DNA of 34,265 nucleotides, taken from assembly GCA_031285345.1 (NCBI GenBank), contig JAITWI010000054.1:1-34265 (forward strand). Reading direction: 5' to 3'. Below the pieces are notes generated by a model. The model was given only the letters and a program-made list of their open reading frames with translations. It did no database searches and was not told the origin of the DNA. The stretch is from Alistipes sp. Lineage in GTDB: Bacteria; Bacteroidota; Bacteroidia; Bacteroidales; Rikenellaceae. A program made the translations under genes and the position numbers. Shown here in pieces: positions 7,993 to 17,001 of the stretch. Every line of letters begins with the position of its first letter. Position 1 is the stretch's first letter.

Positions 7993-8505
7993 ATGACCCC
8001 TCGGGTAAGTATTATAATGGGCAGCACGTCGGATATGCCGGTAATGCGGGCGGCGGCCGAGTTTTTGGCGCAGATGGAGGTGCCCTACGAGATCAACGCG
8101 CTGTCGGCGCACCGCACGCCCGCGCAGGTGGCGACTTTCGCGGAGGAGGCGGCCCCTCGCGGCATCGAGGTGGTGATCGCGGCGGCGGGCGGAGCGGCCC
8201 ATCTGCCGGGCGTCATTGCCGCTTCGACCATTCTGCCTGTGATAGGTGTGCCCATTCGCTCGGCCAATTCGGTGAACGGGATGGATAGCCTGTTGTCGAT
8301 AGTCCAGATGCCGTCGGGGATTCCGGTGGCGACGGTGGCTATCGACGGCGCTCAAAACGCGGCGATACTTGCCTGTCAGATACTTGCGGTGGGCGATGGG
8401 GCTTTGCGCGAGCGTTTGGCGGCATTCAAAACGGGTCTGGCGTCCAAGATAGAAAAGGCCAACGCCGACCTCGGCGCCATGGAGCTACCTTTCAAAACGA
8501 ACTGA
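7993..8505 (+). CDS. purE: N5-carboxyaminoimidazole ribonucleotide mutase PurE
   Basis: PurE (class I) rearranges N5-CAIR to CAIR in de novo purine synthesis. The 170-residue protein shows the substrate loop GSTSDMPVM (10-18), the ALSAHRTP motif with catalytic His40, and AAGGAAHLPG followed by PVIGVPI. The 3' end TGATG overlaps the start of the ZIP transporter gene by one base, so the two are translationally linked. It diverges from hpt across only 47 bp. Confidence 0.97.
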   Translation: MTPRVSIIMGSTSDMPVMRAAAEFLAQMEVPYEINALSAHRTPAQVATFAEEAAPRGIEVVIAAAGGAAHLPGVIAASTILPVIGVPIRSANSVNGMDSLLSIVQMPSGIPVATVAIDGAQNAAILACQILAVGDGALRERLAAFKTGLASKIEKANADLGAMELPFKTN

Positions 8506-9377
8506 TGTCGACGGAGGTTATTTACGCGCTGGGGCTGTCGCTGCTGGCGGGTCTGGCGACGGGAATAGGCAGTCTGGTGGCGTTTTCATACAAGCGGTCG
8601 AGCGAGCGGATGCTGTCGTTCGCGCTGGGGCTGTCGGCGGGGGTGATGATATTCATATCGTTCGGCGACCTGCTGTTCGAGGCGCGGGAGGGGCTGGCGG
8701 AGCTCACCGGCAGCGAAAAGAGGGGGTTCCTCTACGCCGCGCTCGCTTTTTTCGGCGGCATAGGGTTCGCCGCGCTGGCCGACGCACTGATTCCCGCCGC
8801 CCTCAATCCGCACCACAAACATGGCGGCGGCGAGGGGGCTCATGGCGCCGACCGCGACGCGACACGCAGCGGGGTCTCGATCGGCTCTATCTCTAAAGGA
8901 GCCGCGGCGGGAACCTCGCACACCAAAAACCTCGAACGCATGGGCATCGCTACCGCCATCGCGATAGCCATCCACAACCTGCCCGAGGGGGTGGCGACGT
9001 TCGTGTCGGCGCTCGACAGCCCGCGCACCGGCATCGCCGTGGCCATAGCGGTCGCGCTGCACAACATCCCCATCGGGGTGGCGATTTCGACGCCCATCTA
9101 CCTCACCACGGGGCGGCGTCGGAGGGCTTTGGCAGTGTCGCTGTTGTCGGGAATGGCCGAGTTGGTGGGCGCGCTGCTGGCCTGGGCGCTACTGATGCCC
9201 GTTTTGTCGCCGTTGATGATGGAACTTGTGGCGGCGGGCGTGGCGGGGATCATGGTGTTCATCTCGCTCGACGGCCTGCTGCCCGCCGCGCGCCGGCACG
9301 ATGGCAATCACACCTCGCTGTGGGGTCTGGTGACGGGCATGGCTCTGATGGCCGCCTCTATTTACCTACTTCATTAA
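8505..9377 (+). CDS. zupT: ZIP-family divalent metal transporter (ZupT-like)
   Basis: This 290-residue inner-membrane protein with about eight helices imports zinc or other divalent metals. The paired metal-site motifs are visible in TM4 and TM5: AIAIHNLPEGVATF and VALHNIPIGVAI. The TM3-TM4 cytoplasmic loop has the usual His cluster (NPHHKHGGGEGAHG). It is extended by about 30 Gly/Ser/Ala-rich residues before the conserved KNLERMGIATAIAIA, in keeping with the low-complexity insertions elsewhere in the window. It overlaps purE by one base. The exact metal cannot be told from sequence. Confidence 0.92.
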   Translation: MSTEVIYALGLSLLAGLATGIGSLVAFSYKRSSERMLSFALGLSAGVMIFISFGDLLFEAREGLAELTGSEKRGFLYAALAFFGGIGFAALADALIPAALNPHHKHGGGEGAHGADRDATRSGVSIGSISKGAAAGTSHTKNLERMGIATAIAIAIHNLPEGVATFVSALDSPRTGIAVAIAVALHNIPIGVAISTPIYLTTGRRRRALAVSLLSGMAELVGALLAWALLMPVLSPLMMELVAAGVAGIMVFISLDGLLPAARRHDGNHTSLWGLVTGMALMAASIYLLH

Positions 9378-9388
9378 AAAATCGCCTT

Positions 9389-9640
9389 ATGATCAAATGG
9401 TTACGTGCGCGTTCGACGCATGAGAGATGGCTGCTTGCGCTTATCGTGCTGCTTTTGGCGGGTGTGATTACGCGCTGGACTTTCGTCAAAACCGAGGTGG
9501 CGGAGGCGATTCGGGCGCGATTCTCCACCCCGACCGAACAGACCTCGCCGACCGGGCAGACAGAGCCGACCGGGCAGACCACTCCCTTAGGCAACGAGCC
9601 GGGACAGACCGCCCCGACCGGCGACACCTTAACAGACTAA
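9389..9640 (+). CDS. Small membrane protein with PTGQT-repeat tail
   Basis: I do not recognise this 83-residue protein. I chose the ATG at 9389, 11 bp after the ZIP gene, because it gives a compact basic N-terminus (MIKWLRARSTHERW) followed by one membrane helix (about 17-30, LLALIVLLLAGVIT). The C-terminal 35 residues are a Thr/Pro/Gly/Gln tract built on an 18-bp repeat coding TEQTSP / TGQTEP / TGQTTP. The tail is probably disordered. Co-directional spacing suggests it belongs to the purE-zupT transcript. Confidence 0.6.
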   Translation: MIKWLRARSTHERWLLALIVLLLAGVITRWTFVKTEVAEAIRARFSTPTEQTSPTGQTEPTGQTTPLGNEPGQTAPTGDTLTD

Positions 9641-9683
9641 CGGCTCCCCAGATGCGTCACCGGCCCGAGTCGGGCAAACGACC

Positions 9684-9950
9684 TCAGCGATACTCCGGGT
9701 GGCGCTGCAACCACAGATGGGCGAAGTGGCACGATCCCTCGGGCGTGAGTCCTTCACCGCGACCCCAGTCGTAGGCGGCGCGCACGAGCGCCGACCCGAT
9801 GCCCATGTTTTCGAGCTGCACGGGCACGATGGTGTGCAGAATATTGAGGCAGCCATCCTCTATCACGTACTCCACCCATCCGGTGCGCCCGTCGCGCAGA
9901 ATTTCGAACCGGCAACTCTCCGGTTTGTGCCTTACATCAAATGTGCTCAT
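9684..9950 (-). CDS. GNAT-like small N-acetyltransferase-domain protein
   Basis: This 88-residue protein resembles the short YjdJ-type GCN5-related acetyltransferases (PF14542): a GWVEYVIEDGCLNILHTIVP strand pair, then the acetyl-CoA-binding turn QLENMGIGSALVRAAYDWGRGEG and an ending like CHFAHLWLQRHPEY. Substrate unknown. The ATG at 9950 is chosen because upstream residues have no family similarity. That ATG lies in the second arm of a long inverted repeat (9939-9986), so the start may be held in an mRNA hairpin. Confidence 0.85.
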   Translation of the reverse strand: MSTFDVRHKPESCRFEILRDGRTGWVEYVIEDGCLNILHTIVPVQLENMGIGSALVRAAYDWGRGEGLTPEGSCHFAHLWLQRHPEYR

Positions 9951-9986
9951 AATATCGCGTTTTTTTGCGATACCATGAGCACATTT
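9939..9986. promoter_or_regulatory. Inverted repeat covering the start codon of the GNAT-like gene
   Basis: AAATGTGCTCAT (9939-9950) is perfectly complementary to ATGAGCACATTT (9975-9986). Inside it, ATCGC and GCGAT extend the stem after two mismatches, around a T-rich loop (A-rich in the mRNA). In the minus-strand transcript one arm contains the ATG, so folding would hide the start. It could also act as an operator. Confidence 0.65.
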
Positions 9987-10032
9987 CGCGCCAAAGTCGC
10001 CAAACAACCTCGCGTTTCGCGCCAAAGTCGCC
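9984..10032. repeat. 18-bp direct repeat, 31-bp offset
   Basis: TTTCGCGCCAAAGTCGCC occurs at 9984-10001 and again at 10015-10032, between the GNAT-like gene and the 3' end of the 528-residue lipoprotein gene. The offset is not a multiple of three and the region is non-coding. Confidence 0.9.
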
Positions 10033-10037
10033 CGGAC

Positions 10038-11624
10038 CTACTTTCCCGTTTGTAAAACTATAGTGTATTTTCGGCCGGGCTCGAATCCGGGATCGTACAC
10101 CAACAAAAAGTTTTCGTCCACGGCCGCGTTCCACTCCTGCCCGGGGGCGAGGCGCGGATTCTCCAGCCGCTCGGCGAAGAAGTGGCTGAACGGCAGATCC
10201 AACACGTGCTCCTGCTTGAAGCCGTCGCCCGCCATCCGCTCGGGACTGAACCCTGCCGATGTTTCGACCGTCACGGTCACCAAATCGCCGTCGCGGGAGG
10301 CGGTGACGACAAAGTCGTTCTCGGCGGCGATCTGCTGAAGGCGCACATCCCACTTGGGGTCGCCGTAGTAGACCAGCACGTCGCGGTCGTGCCAAAATCC
10401 CAACTGGTCGGCGGTCGGTTCGCCATCCACGGCGGCGGTCAGGCGGCGAAAAGTTTCGCTTTCCAGGTCGAAGTCGGTCTCGTCGGCGTTCATATATCCG
10501 TCGTAGTCGAACGGCTCGCGTATCAGCGTCGGCGCCCACTCGTTGAACTGATGGAGCATATCCTGTTGATTGAGGTAGATCGCCTCGGCGACGGTGTGGC
10601 GCCCGGGGGTGGTGAGCAGATATTTGAGCCCGCCCCAGCCGTTGCGCCCGTGCCACGTGGTGACCACATAGCCGCTCATAGCCACCGCGTTATGCCCCGA
10701 AATCCAGGCCGGAGCCATGCTCTCGCGCGAGCCGTCGAAGTCGCCTATCAGGCAGTTGCCCACCGCCAAATAGACTTTACGCTTAGGAGTGTTGGAGCCG
10801 CAGGCCGAAGCGTTGCCCGTGTCCCCCGAGGCACCCTCCGAAGTGTTGCCGCCCTCGGCCAAGTTCCACTCTTCTCCGCCGTCGTGCGCAAAGCGTCCGC
10901 GATTGATGCGGCTGTCGGCGTACAACCTACCGTCGCGCGGCCGCAAATTACCCAACGAAAACGGCATTTCGAGGTTCCTCTGCGTGGCGTGGGCGGCGGT
11001 TATAATCATGTCGGGATCGTACGCCTCATACAGGTCGGTGAACTTGCGCAACACCCCCCGCGGGTCGATCGAATCGCGCACCACGGGCTGGTCGGCGGCG
11101 GTTTTTTCGCCCCACAGCCCCGGGGTGTGGTCGTCCACATAGCCGTAGCGGTCGAACCACTTCGCCGAATTGGTCTCCATGATCGTAGCCACGGCGCTCT
11201 TCACCACCAGCGGCTCGGTCGATTCGACGACCATCCGCATCGCGCTCGCGGCGTCGTAGCCCGAGACAACGCCCCACAGATAGTCGGCATAGATGTCGTC
11301 GTCGATTTCGCGGCTCAGCGCGTGGGCGTCGATCACATAGTCTCGATTCAGATTCTCCGGCATCTCGACAACGGCCACCCAACGCGGATTCTCGGCGCGA
11401 AGCGTTGCGAGAGCCTCTCTGGGCGCGGTCTCGAAAATGTGCAGCGACGCGGAATGTTTCGCCGCCAGAGCCTCCGCCACAGCCATCCACTCCGCGTCCG
11501 AAGCCACCGCGCGCGAGGCCAACACCACGTAGCCGTCATCCGAAGTGGCCGCCGGGCCACACCCCGAAAACGCAAACGACGCGACAACCGCAGAAGCCAC
11601 GCACACACCTAAAAATCTTCTCAT
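10038..11624 (-). CDS. Large lipoprotein with possible clan-CD (C25/caspase-like) peptidase features
   Basis: The 528-residue protein begins with a lipoprotein signal (lipobox FSGC, Cys22). I cannot assign it to a named family with certainty. The middle has features I associate with clan-CD cysteine peptidase folds: a DDDIYADYLWGVVSGYDAASAMRM segment, a strand ending in a His (IITAAHATQ, His212), and a later hydrophobic strand ending in a Cys (VYLAVGNCLIGDF, Cys291). These could be a His-Cys dyad; this is inference. Between them lies a Gly/Ser/Asn-rich insertion (about 258-281). The C-terminal part looks beta-rich (DFVVTASRDGDLVTVTVE) and may be an Ig-like domain. Expected location is the outer membrane or periplasm. 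Confidence 0.85.
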   Translation of the reverse strand: MRRFLGVCVASAVVASFAFSGCGPAATSDDGYVVLASRAVASDAEWMAVAEALAAKHSASLHIFETAPREALATLRAENPRWVAVVEMPENLNRDYVIDAHALSREIDDDIYADYLWGVVSGYDAASAMRMVVESTEPLVVKSAVATIMETNSAKWFDRYGYVDDHTPGLWGEKTAADQPVVRDSIDPRGVLRKFTDLYEAYDPDMIITAAHATQRNLEMPFSLGNLRPRDGRLYADSRINRGRFAHDGGEEWNLAEGGNTSEGASGDTGNASACGSNTPKRKVYLAVGNCLIGDFDGSRESMAPAWISGHNAVAMSGYVVTTWHGRNGWGGLKYLLTTPGRHTVAEAIYLNQQDMLHQFNEWAPTLIREPFDYDGYMNADETDFDLESETFRRLTAAVDGEPTADQLGFWHDRDVLVYYGDPKWDVRLQQIAAENDFVVTASRDGDLVTVTVETSAGFSPERMAGDGFKQEHVLDLPFSHFFAERLENPRLAPGQEWNAAVDENFLLVYDPGFEPGRKYTIVLQTGK

Positions 11625-11639
11625 AAAAATCTATTTTAA

Positions 11640-11655
11640 CCCGTGCGAAAACGGG
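11640..11655. terminator. Small GC hairpin (CCCGT-N6-ACGGG)
   Basis: CCCGT and ACGGG pair perfectly around a 6-nt loop. On the minus strand the hairpin is followed by TTAAAATA rather than a strong T-run, so it is at best a weak terminator for the acyltransferase gene, or a leader structure of the lipoprotein gene. Confidence 0.3.
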
Positions 11656-11660
11656 AAATC

Positions 11661-11743
11661 AAAACGGGCTACACCAACTCTATGTTGGCCGGATCCAAAT
11701 GCCGTCAAAACGAACTACACCAACTCTATGTTGGCCAGATCCA
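11661..11743. repeat. 37-bp direct repeat duplicating the 3' end and stop codon of the acyltransferase gene
   Basis: Positions 11661-11697 and 11707-11743 are near-identical (core CTACACCAACTCTATGTTGG). The inner copy is the true end of the acyltransferase gene (coding DLANIELV, stop TAG). The outer copy lies after the stop, offset 46 bp and out of frame. Each copy holds a small hairpin, CCAAC-TCTAT-GTTGG (11674-11688 and 11720-11734). Confidence 0.92.
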
Positions 11744-12653
11744 TGTCGAGGTGGCGCCCCACCTTGTCGGGGTAGAGGTCGCCGATGGTGATCAAAAGGC
11801 CCGTCTCCTCGACGCCACCGAAGTCGGGATTGGTCACCGTGCCGAACACCTTCATCGAGGGCGACACGTTCATGTAGGAGTTGATGAGCGGCGGCACCGT
11901 CTCGCCCAACGCCTTCACCCGCGAGTGCAGAATCTTCAGATCCTCCTCGTAGCCGCCGCCGTCGAACAGCGCCGACACCTCCGCCTCGTTCATATCCAAC
12001 TCCACCGGGTTGATAGGCGTGAGCAGATTCTCGCGATCGGGAAAATATTTTTGCAAAAAACAGAGCAGCAGGTTGCGCGCCTCGCGGTTGTAGTCGCCGT
12101 ACATGGTCACCTTGCCGAAGAAGTATTTCGATTCGGGATTGCGGATCATCAGCGCCCCCAGACCGTCCCACAGATTATCCAGCGCGTAGAGTATCTTGGG
12201 ATTCCGGGTGCCTCCCTCGCCTTTTCGCGGGATGACGAACGAGCGTCCCAGTTCGATCGTGTGGGGCAGATATTTGGTGCGGAACAGTTCGCTGAACCCG
12301 AAGTAGTGCTCCGACGACAGGTGCGCCGGATGGCCCGAGGTGGAGACGATGAAGCGATAACCCCCGAGAATCTCCCTGGCGGCCGGATCCCACACTATGA
12401 GCTGGCGGTAGCCGTCGGTGGCGCGGTCGTCGTCGTCGATGTCGACACTCTGACCCGTGCCTCCGCCCGCGGTGCGGAACGCCAACTCACGAAGTCGCCC
12501 TATCTCCAACATCACGTTGGGGCACTCGGCGGCCGTGACGACATATATTTCGTTGTCGGCCTTGCCCGTGCGCCTGATCATGCGCGCGGGTGTGAGTTCC
12601 CTCTCCAAAAGATCCCTCGATAGGGGTTCTATTATGTTCTCCATCTTTTGCAT
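11715..12653 (-). CDS. OlsB/GlsB-like N-acyltransferase (lipid synthesis)
   Basis: The 312-residue protein fits the Acetyltransf_5 family that includes OlsB and the Bacteroides GlsB enzyme, which N-acylate an amino acid to start ornithine- or glycine-lipid synthesis. Evidence is the order ECPNVMLEIGRLRELAFR (N-terminal acyl-carrier binding region), an acidic SVDIDDDDRATDGYRQLIVWD strand pair, GGYRFI, ELGRSFVIP and a later WDGLGALMIRNP segment. No GlsA-type O-acyltransferase gene is adjacent. An alternative start is the ATG at 12644 (MENIIEP). The gene is one base from the upstream acidic-protein gene, and its last 30 bases are repeated downstream. Confidence 0.85.
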   Translation of the reverse strand: MQKMENIIEPLSRDLLERELTPARMIRRTGKADNEIYVVTAAECPNVMLEIGRLRELAFRTAGGGTGQSVDIDDDDRATDGYRQLIVWDPAAREILGGYRFIVSTSGHPAHLSSEHYFGFSELFRTKYLPHTIELGRSFVIPRKGEGGTRNPKILYALDNLWDGLGALMIRNPESKYFFGKVTMYGDYNREARNLLLCFLQKYFPDRENLLTPINPVELDMNEAEVSALFDGGGYEEDLKILHSRVKALGETVPPLINSYMNVSPSMKVFGTVTNPDFGGVEETGLLITIGDLYPDKVGRHLDMDLANIELV

Positions 12654-12654
12654 T

Positions 12655-12969
12655 CTACATGTCGTCGTCCTCGTCGCCCTCGTCGTCGGCGATCTCCTCG
12701 GCGCCCTTAATGTCGTCGTCGTAATATCCCTTGTCCTCCTCCTCTTCGGGGTCGTCGTCTATCTTCACGTCGACCTTCACCAGGTAGTTGATGTCGGCCG
12801 TTTCGAGCAGCACGGCGTAGAAAAAGTCACCCGGGCCCTTCTCTATTCGGATCATCTTGTCGGTGTACCCCAGCGGATACTGCCTTTTGAGCTCCTCCTG
12901 CAGCTCGGGCGAGAGGTTGTGGAAACTGACTATAAGTCTCTTTTTCGTTGTCGTGGTCTCTTTGGACAT
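12655..12969 (-). CDS. Conserved small acidic Bacteroidales protein
   Basis: This 104-residue protein matches a family I remember as conserved in Bacteroidales, sometimes labelled DNA primase without good reason. It begins with a beta-alpha motif (RLIVSFHNLSPELQEELKRQYP), continues GYTDKMIRIEKGPGDFFYAVLLET, and ends in a strongly acidic tail (DDIKGAEEIADDEGDEDDD). No catalytic motif is visible and the function is unknown. It is directly upstream of the acyltransferase gene (one base between) and divergent from ligA. Confidence 0.88.
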   Translation of the reverse strand: MSKETTTTKKRLIVSFHNLSPELQEELKRQYPLGYTDKMIRIEKGPGDFFYAVLLETADINYLVKVDVKIDDDPEEEEDKGYYDDDIKGAEEIADDEGDEDDDM

Positions 12970-13033
12970 TTGCGTGGCGCGTTGAATGGGTTTTTGAAAT
13001 TTTGTGCAAGTATAATCAAATTACAGGGAATAG

Positions 13034-15238
<2,205 letters not shown>

Positions 15239-15247
15239 CTTGTTTCA

Positions 15248-15255
15248 TATCTTTG
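15248..15255 (+). promoter_or_regulatory. dapA promoter -7 box (TATCTTTG)
   Basis: A perfect TAnnTTTG box lies in the 25-bp gap after ligA, only 8 nt before the dapA ATG. Transcription starting about 4 nt after the box would leave a leader of about 5 nt. No good -33 TTTG is seen. Confidence 0.5.
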
Positions 15256-15263
15256 CAATCAGT

Positions 15264-16151
15264 ATGAGAAACAGCAAATTCAAAGGGATCGGGGTTGCGC
15301 TTGCGACGCCGTTCGACAGCAAAGGCGAAGTGGATTTCGACGCCCTGGGGCGCATCGTGGATCATGTGATCGAGGGCGGGGTCGATTTCCTCGTCGCGCT
15401 GGGCACCACCGCCGAAACGCCCACCCTCAGCCGGGCCGAACGCGCCGCCGTCGCCAAATATATCGGGGAGCGCAACGCGGGACGCAAACCGTTGGTGTTG
15501 GGCATGGGCGGCAACGACACGGCCGGGCTGTGCGCCGACATAAAAGCGTTCGACACGGCGGGGTTCGACGCCATCCTGTCGGTCGCGCCCTACTACAATA
15601 AGCCCACTCAGGAGGGTCTATTCCGCCACTATCGCGCCGTGGCCGAGGCGTCGCCCCTGCCTGTGATACTCTACAACATTCCGGGTCGCACGGGCGTCAA
15701 CATCACCGCCGAAACAACCCTGAGGATCGCGCGCCAGGTACCGAGCGTGATCGGAGTAAAGGAGGCGAGCGGCGACATCGACCAGATGAAGGCGATACTC
15801 GCACAGGCGCCGGAGGATTTTTTGGTCATCTCGGGCGACGACGCCATGGTGCTGCCGCTCGTGGAGGCGGGGGGTCACGGCCTCATCTCGGTGTTGGCCA
15901 ACGCCCTGCCCGCCCAAACAGGCCGCATGGTGCACGCCGCCCTCGACGGCGACACTGCCTCGGCCCGCGCGATGGAGCCCGACCTGGCCGCGATAATCCC
16001 GCTGCTGTTCGCCGAGGGCAACCCGACGGGGGTCAAGACCGCCCTCGACATCCTCGGAGTGTGCCGCCCAGACATGCGACTGCCGTTAGTGGAGGGCTCG
16101 CCCGCCCTGCGTGCCGAAATGACGAAATATTTGGCTCCCTTTTTGCGTTAG
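15264..16151 (+). CDS. dapA: 4-hydroxy-tetrahydrodipicolinate synthase DapA
   Basis: DapA condenses pyruvate with aspartate semialdehyde, the first committed step to diaminopimelate and lysine. The ATG at 15264 gives the usual N-terminus (MRNSKFKGIGVALATPF). Seen are GTTAETPTL (48-55), PYYNKPTQEG (109-118), VILYNIPGRTGVN with Tyr137, and the Schiff-base Lys166 in VIGVKEASGDI. At 295 residues the length is normal, with no insertion. It probably has its own promoter just after ligA. Confidence 0.97.
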   Translation: MRNSKFKGIGVALATPFDSKGEVDFDALGRIVDHVIEGGVDFLVALGTTAETPTLSRAERAAVAKYIGERNAGRKPLVLGMGGNDTAGLCADIKAFDTAGFDAILSVAPYYNKPTQEGLFRHYRAVAEASPLPVILYNIPGRTGVNITAETTLRIARQVPSVIGVKEASGDIDQMKAILAQAPEDFLVISGDDAMVLPLVEAGGHGLISVLANALPAQTGRMVHAALDGDTASARAMEPDLAAIIPLLFAEGNPTGVKTALDILGVCRPDMRLPLVEGSPALRAEMTKYLAPFLR

Positions 16152-16160
16152 CGTACCGAC

Positions 16161-16973
16161 ATGAGAAGATGTTTGTCTTTCGCGGTAACTTTGCTAAGCG
16201 TCACTACGCTGCGCGCGCAGGAGCCTGAGTTGCGACAAGCCCCTGACGGGGAGACGCCCTCCGTGGCGTCGACGATCCCCGACCAAGAGCCCGTCCTGAG
16301 AATCCCCGACGAGGAGGATATAGTCAACCGCACCATCTCGCCCGACTCGGAGTTCTTCTACCCGCGGCTGATGGCGCGCTACATGCAGGGCGACGAGACG
16401 CTGACGGCCGAGGATTACCACTATCTATATTATGGCTACGCCTACGAACCGGGCTACGACTCGCACCGACCCCTGCCGGGTGAGAACGCCATACTGGAGA
16501 TTTTCGTGCGCACCGACGCCACACCCGGAGCCGACACCCCCACCCGGGAGGACGCTCTCGAAATTTTGGCGGCGGCGCAGGCTAACATGCTGGTCGACCC
16601 GTTCAACCCGGGCAACGTCAACATGATGACCTACGCCTACGAGCTCATAGGAGACACGACCAACGCGCAAAAGAGCGCCGACCGATTTCGCGGGATAGTG
16701 GGTGCGATAACCTCCTCTGGCACGGGCAGGCGCGAATCGTCGCCGTGGCACATTCTGCGCTTTTCGCACGCCAACGACATAGTGGGCGCGATGGGTCTGC
16801 GCATAGCCAACCGACAGGTGCGTTCGCGCACGGTGGAGTACATTCAGGTCGAGAAGAACGACGCCGGAGTGAGGGGATACTTCTTTAATTACGACCGCGT
16901 CTACTGGAAGCCGTTCGACGGCCCGCGAATCGAAAAGGACCACAAATGGGAGTTCAACGGAATACCGTTATAA
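16161..16973 (+). CDS. Secreted DUF4919-family protein
   Basis: The 270-residue protein has a signal peptide (about 1-19, ending LRAQ) and a family-typical core: FYPRLMARYMQGDETLTAEDYHYLYYGYAYEP, then helical repeats (NMLVDPFNPGNVNMMTYAYELIGDT) and an ending VEYIQVEKNDAGVRGYFFNYDRVYW. This matches DUF4919 as I remember it in Bacteroidales; its role is unknown. A Gln/Pro/Asp-rich linker (20-50) follows the signal peptide. It starts 9 bp after dapA and is followed 28 bp later by the clostripain-family gene, so it may be co-transcribed. Confidence 0.85.
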   Translation: MRRCLSFAVTLLSVTTLRAQEPELRQAPDGETPSVASTIPDQEPVLRIPDEEDIVNRTISPDSEFFYPRLMARYMQGDETLTAEDYHYLYYGYAYEPGYDSHRPLPGENAILEIFVRTDATPGADTPTREDALEILAAAQANMLVDPFNPGNVNMMTYAYELIGDTTNAQKSADRFRGIVGAITSSGTGRRESSPWHILRFSHANDIVGAMGLRIANRQVRSRTVEYIQVEKNDAGVRGYFFNYDRVYWKPFDGPRIEKDHKWEFNGIPL

Positions 16974-17001
16974 CGAAGTTGTTTTGAAAATCGGAGCACC
17001 A

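Noticed and set aside
9951..10025. Longer N-terminus for the GNAT-like protein
   Set aside because: The added residues come from the inverted and direct repeats and have no family similarity.
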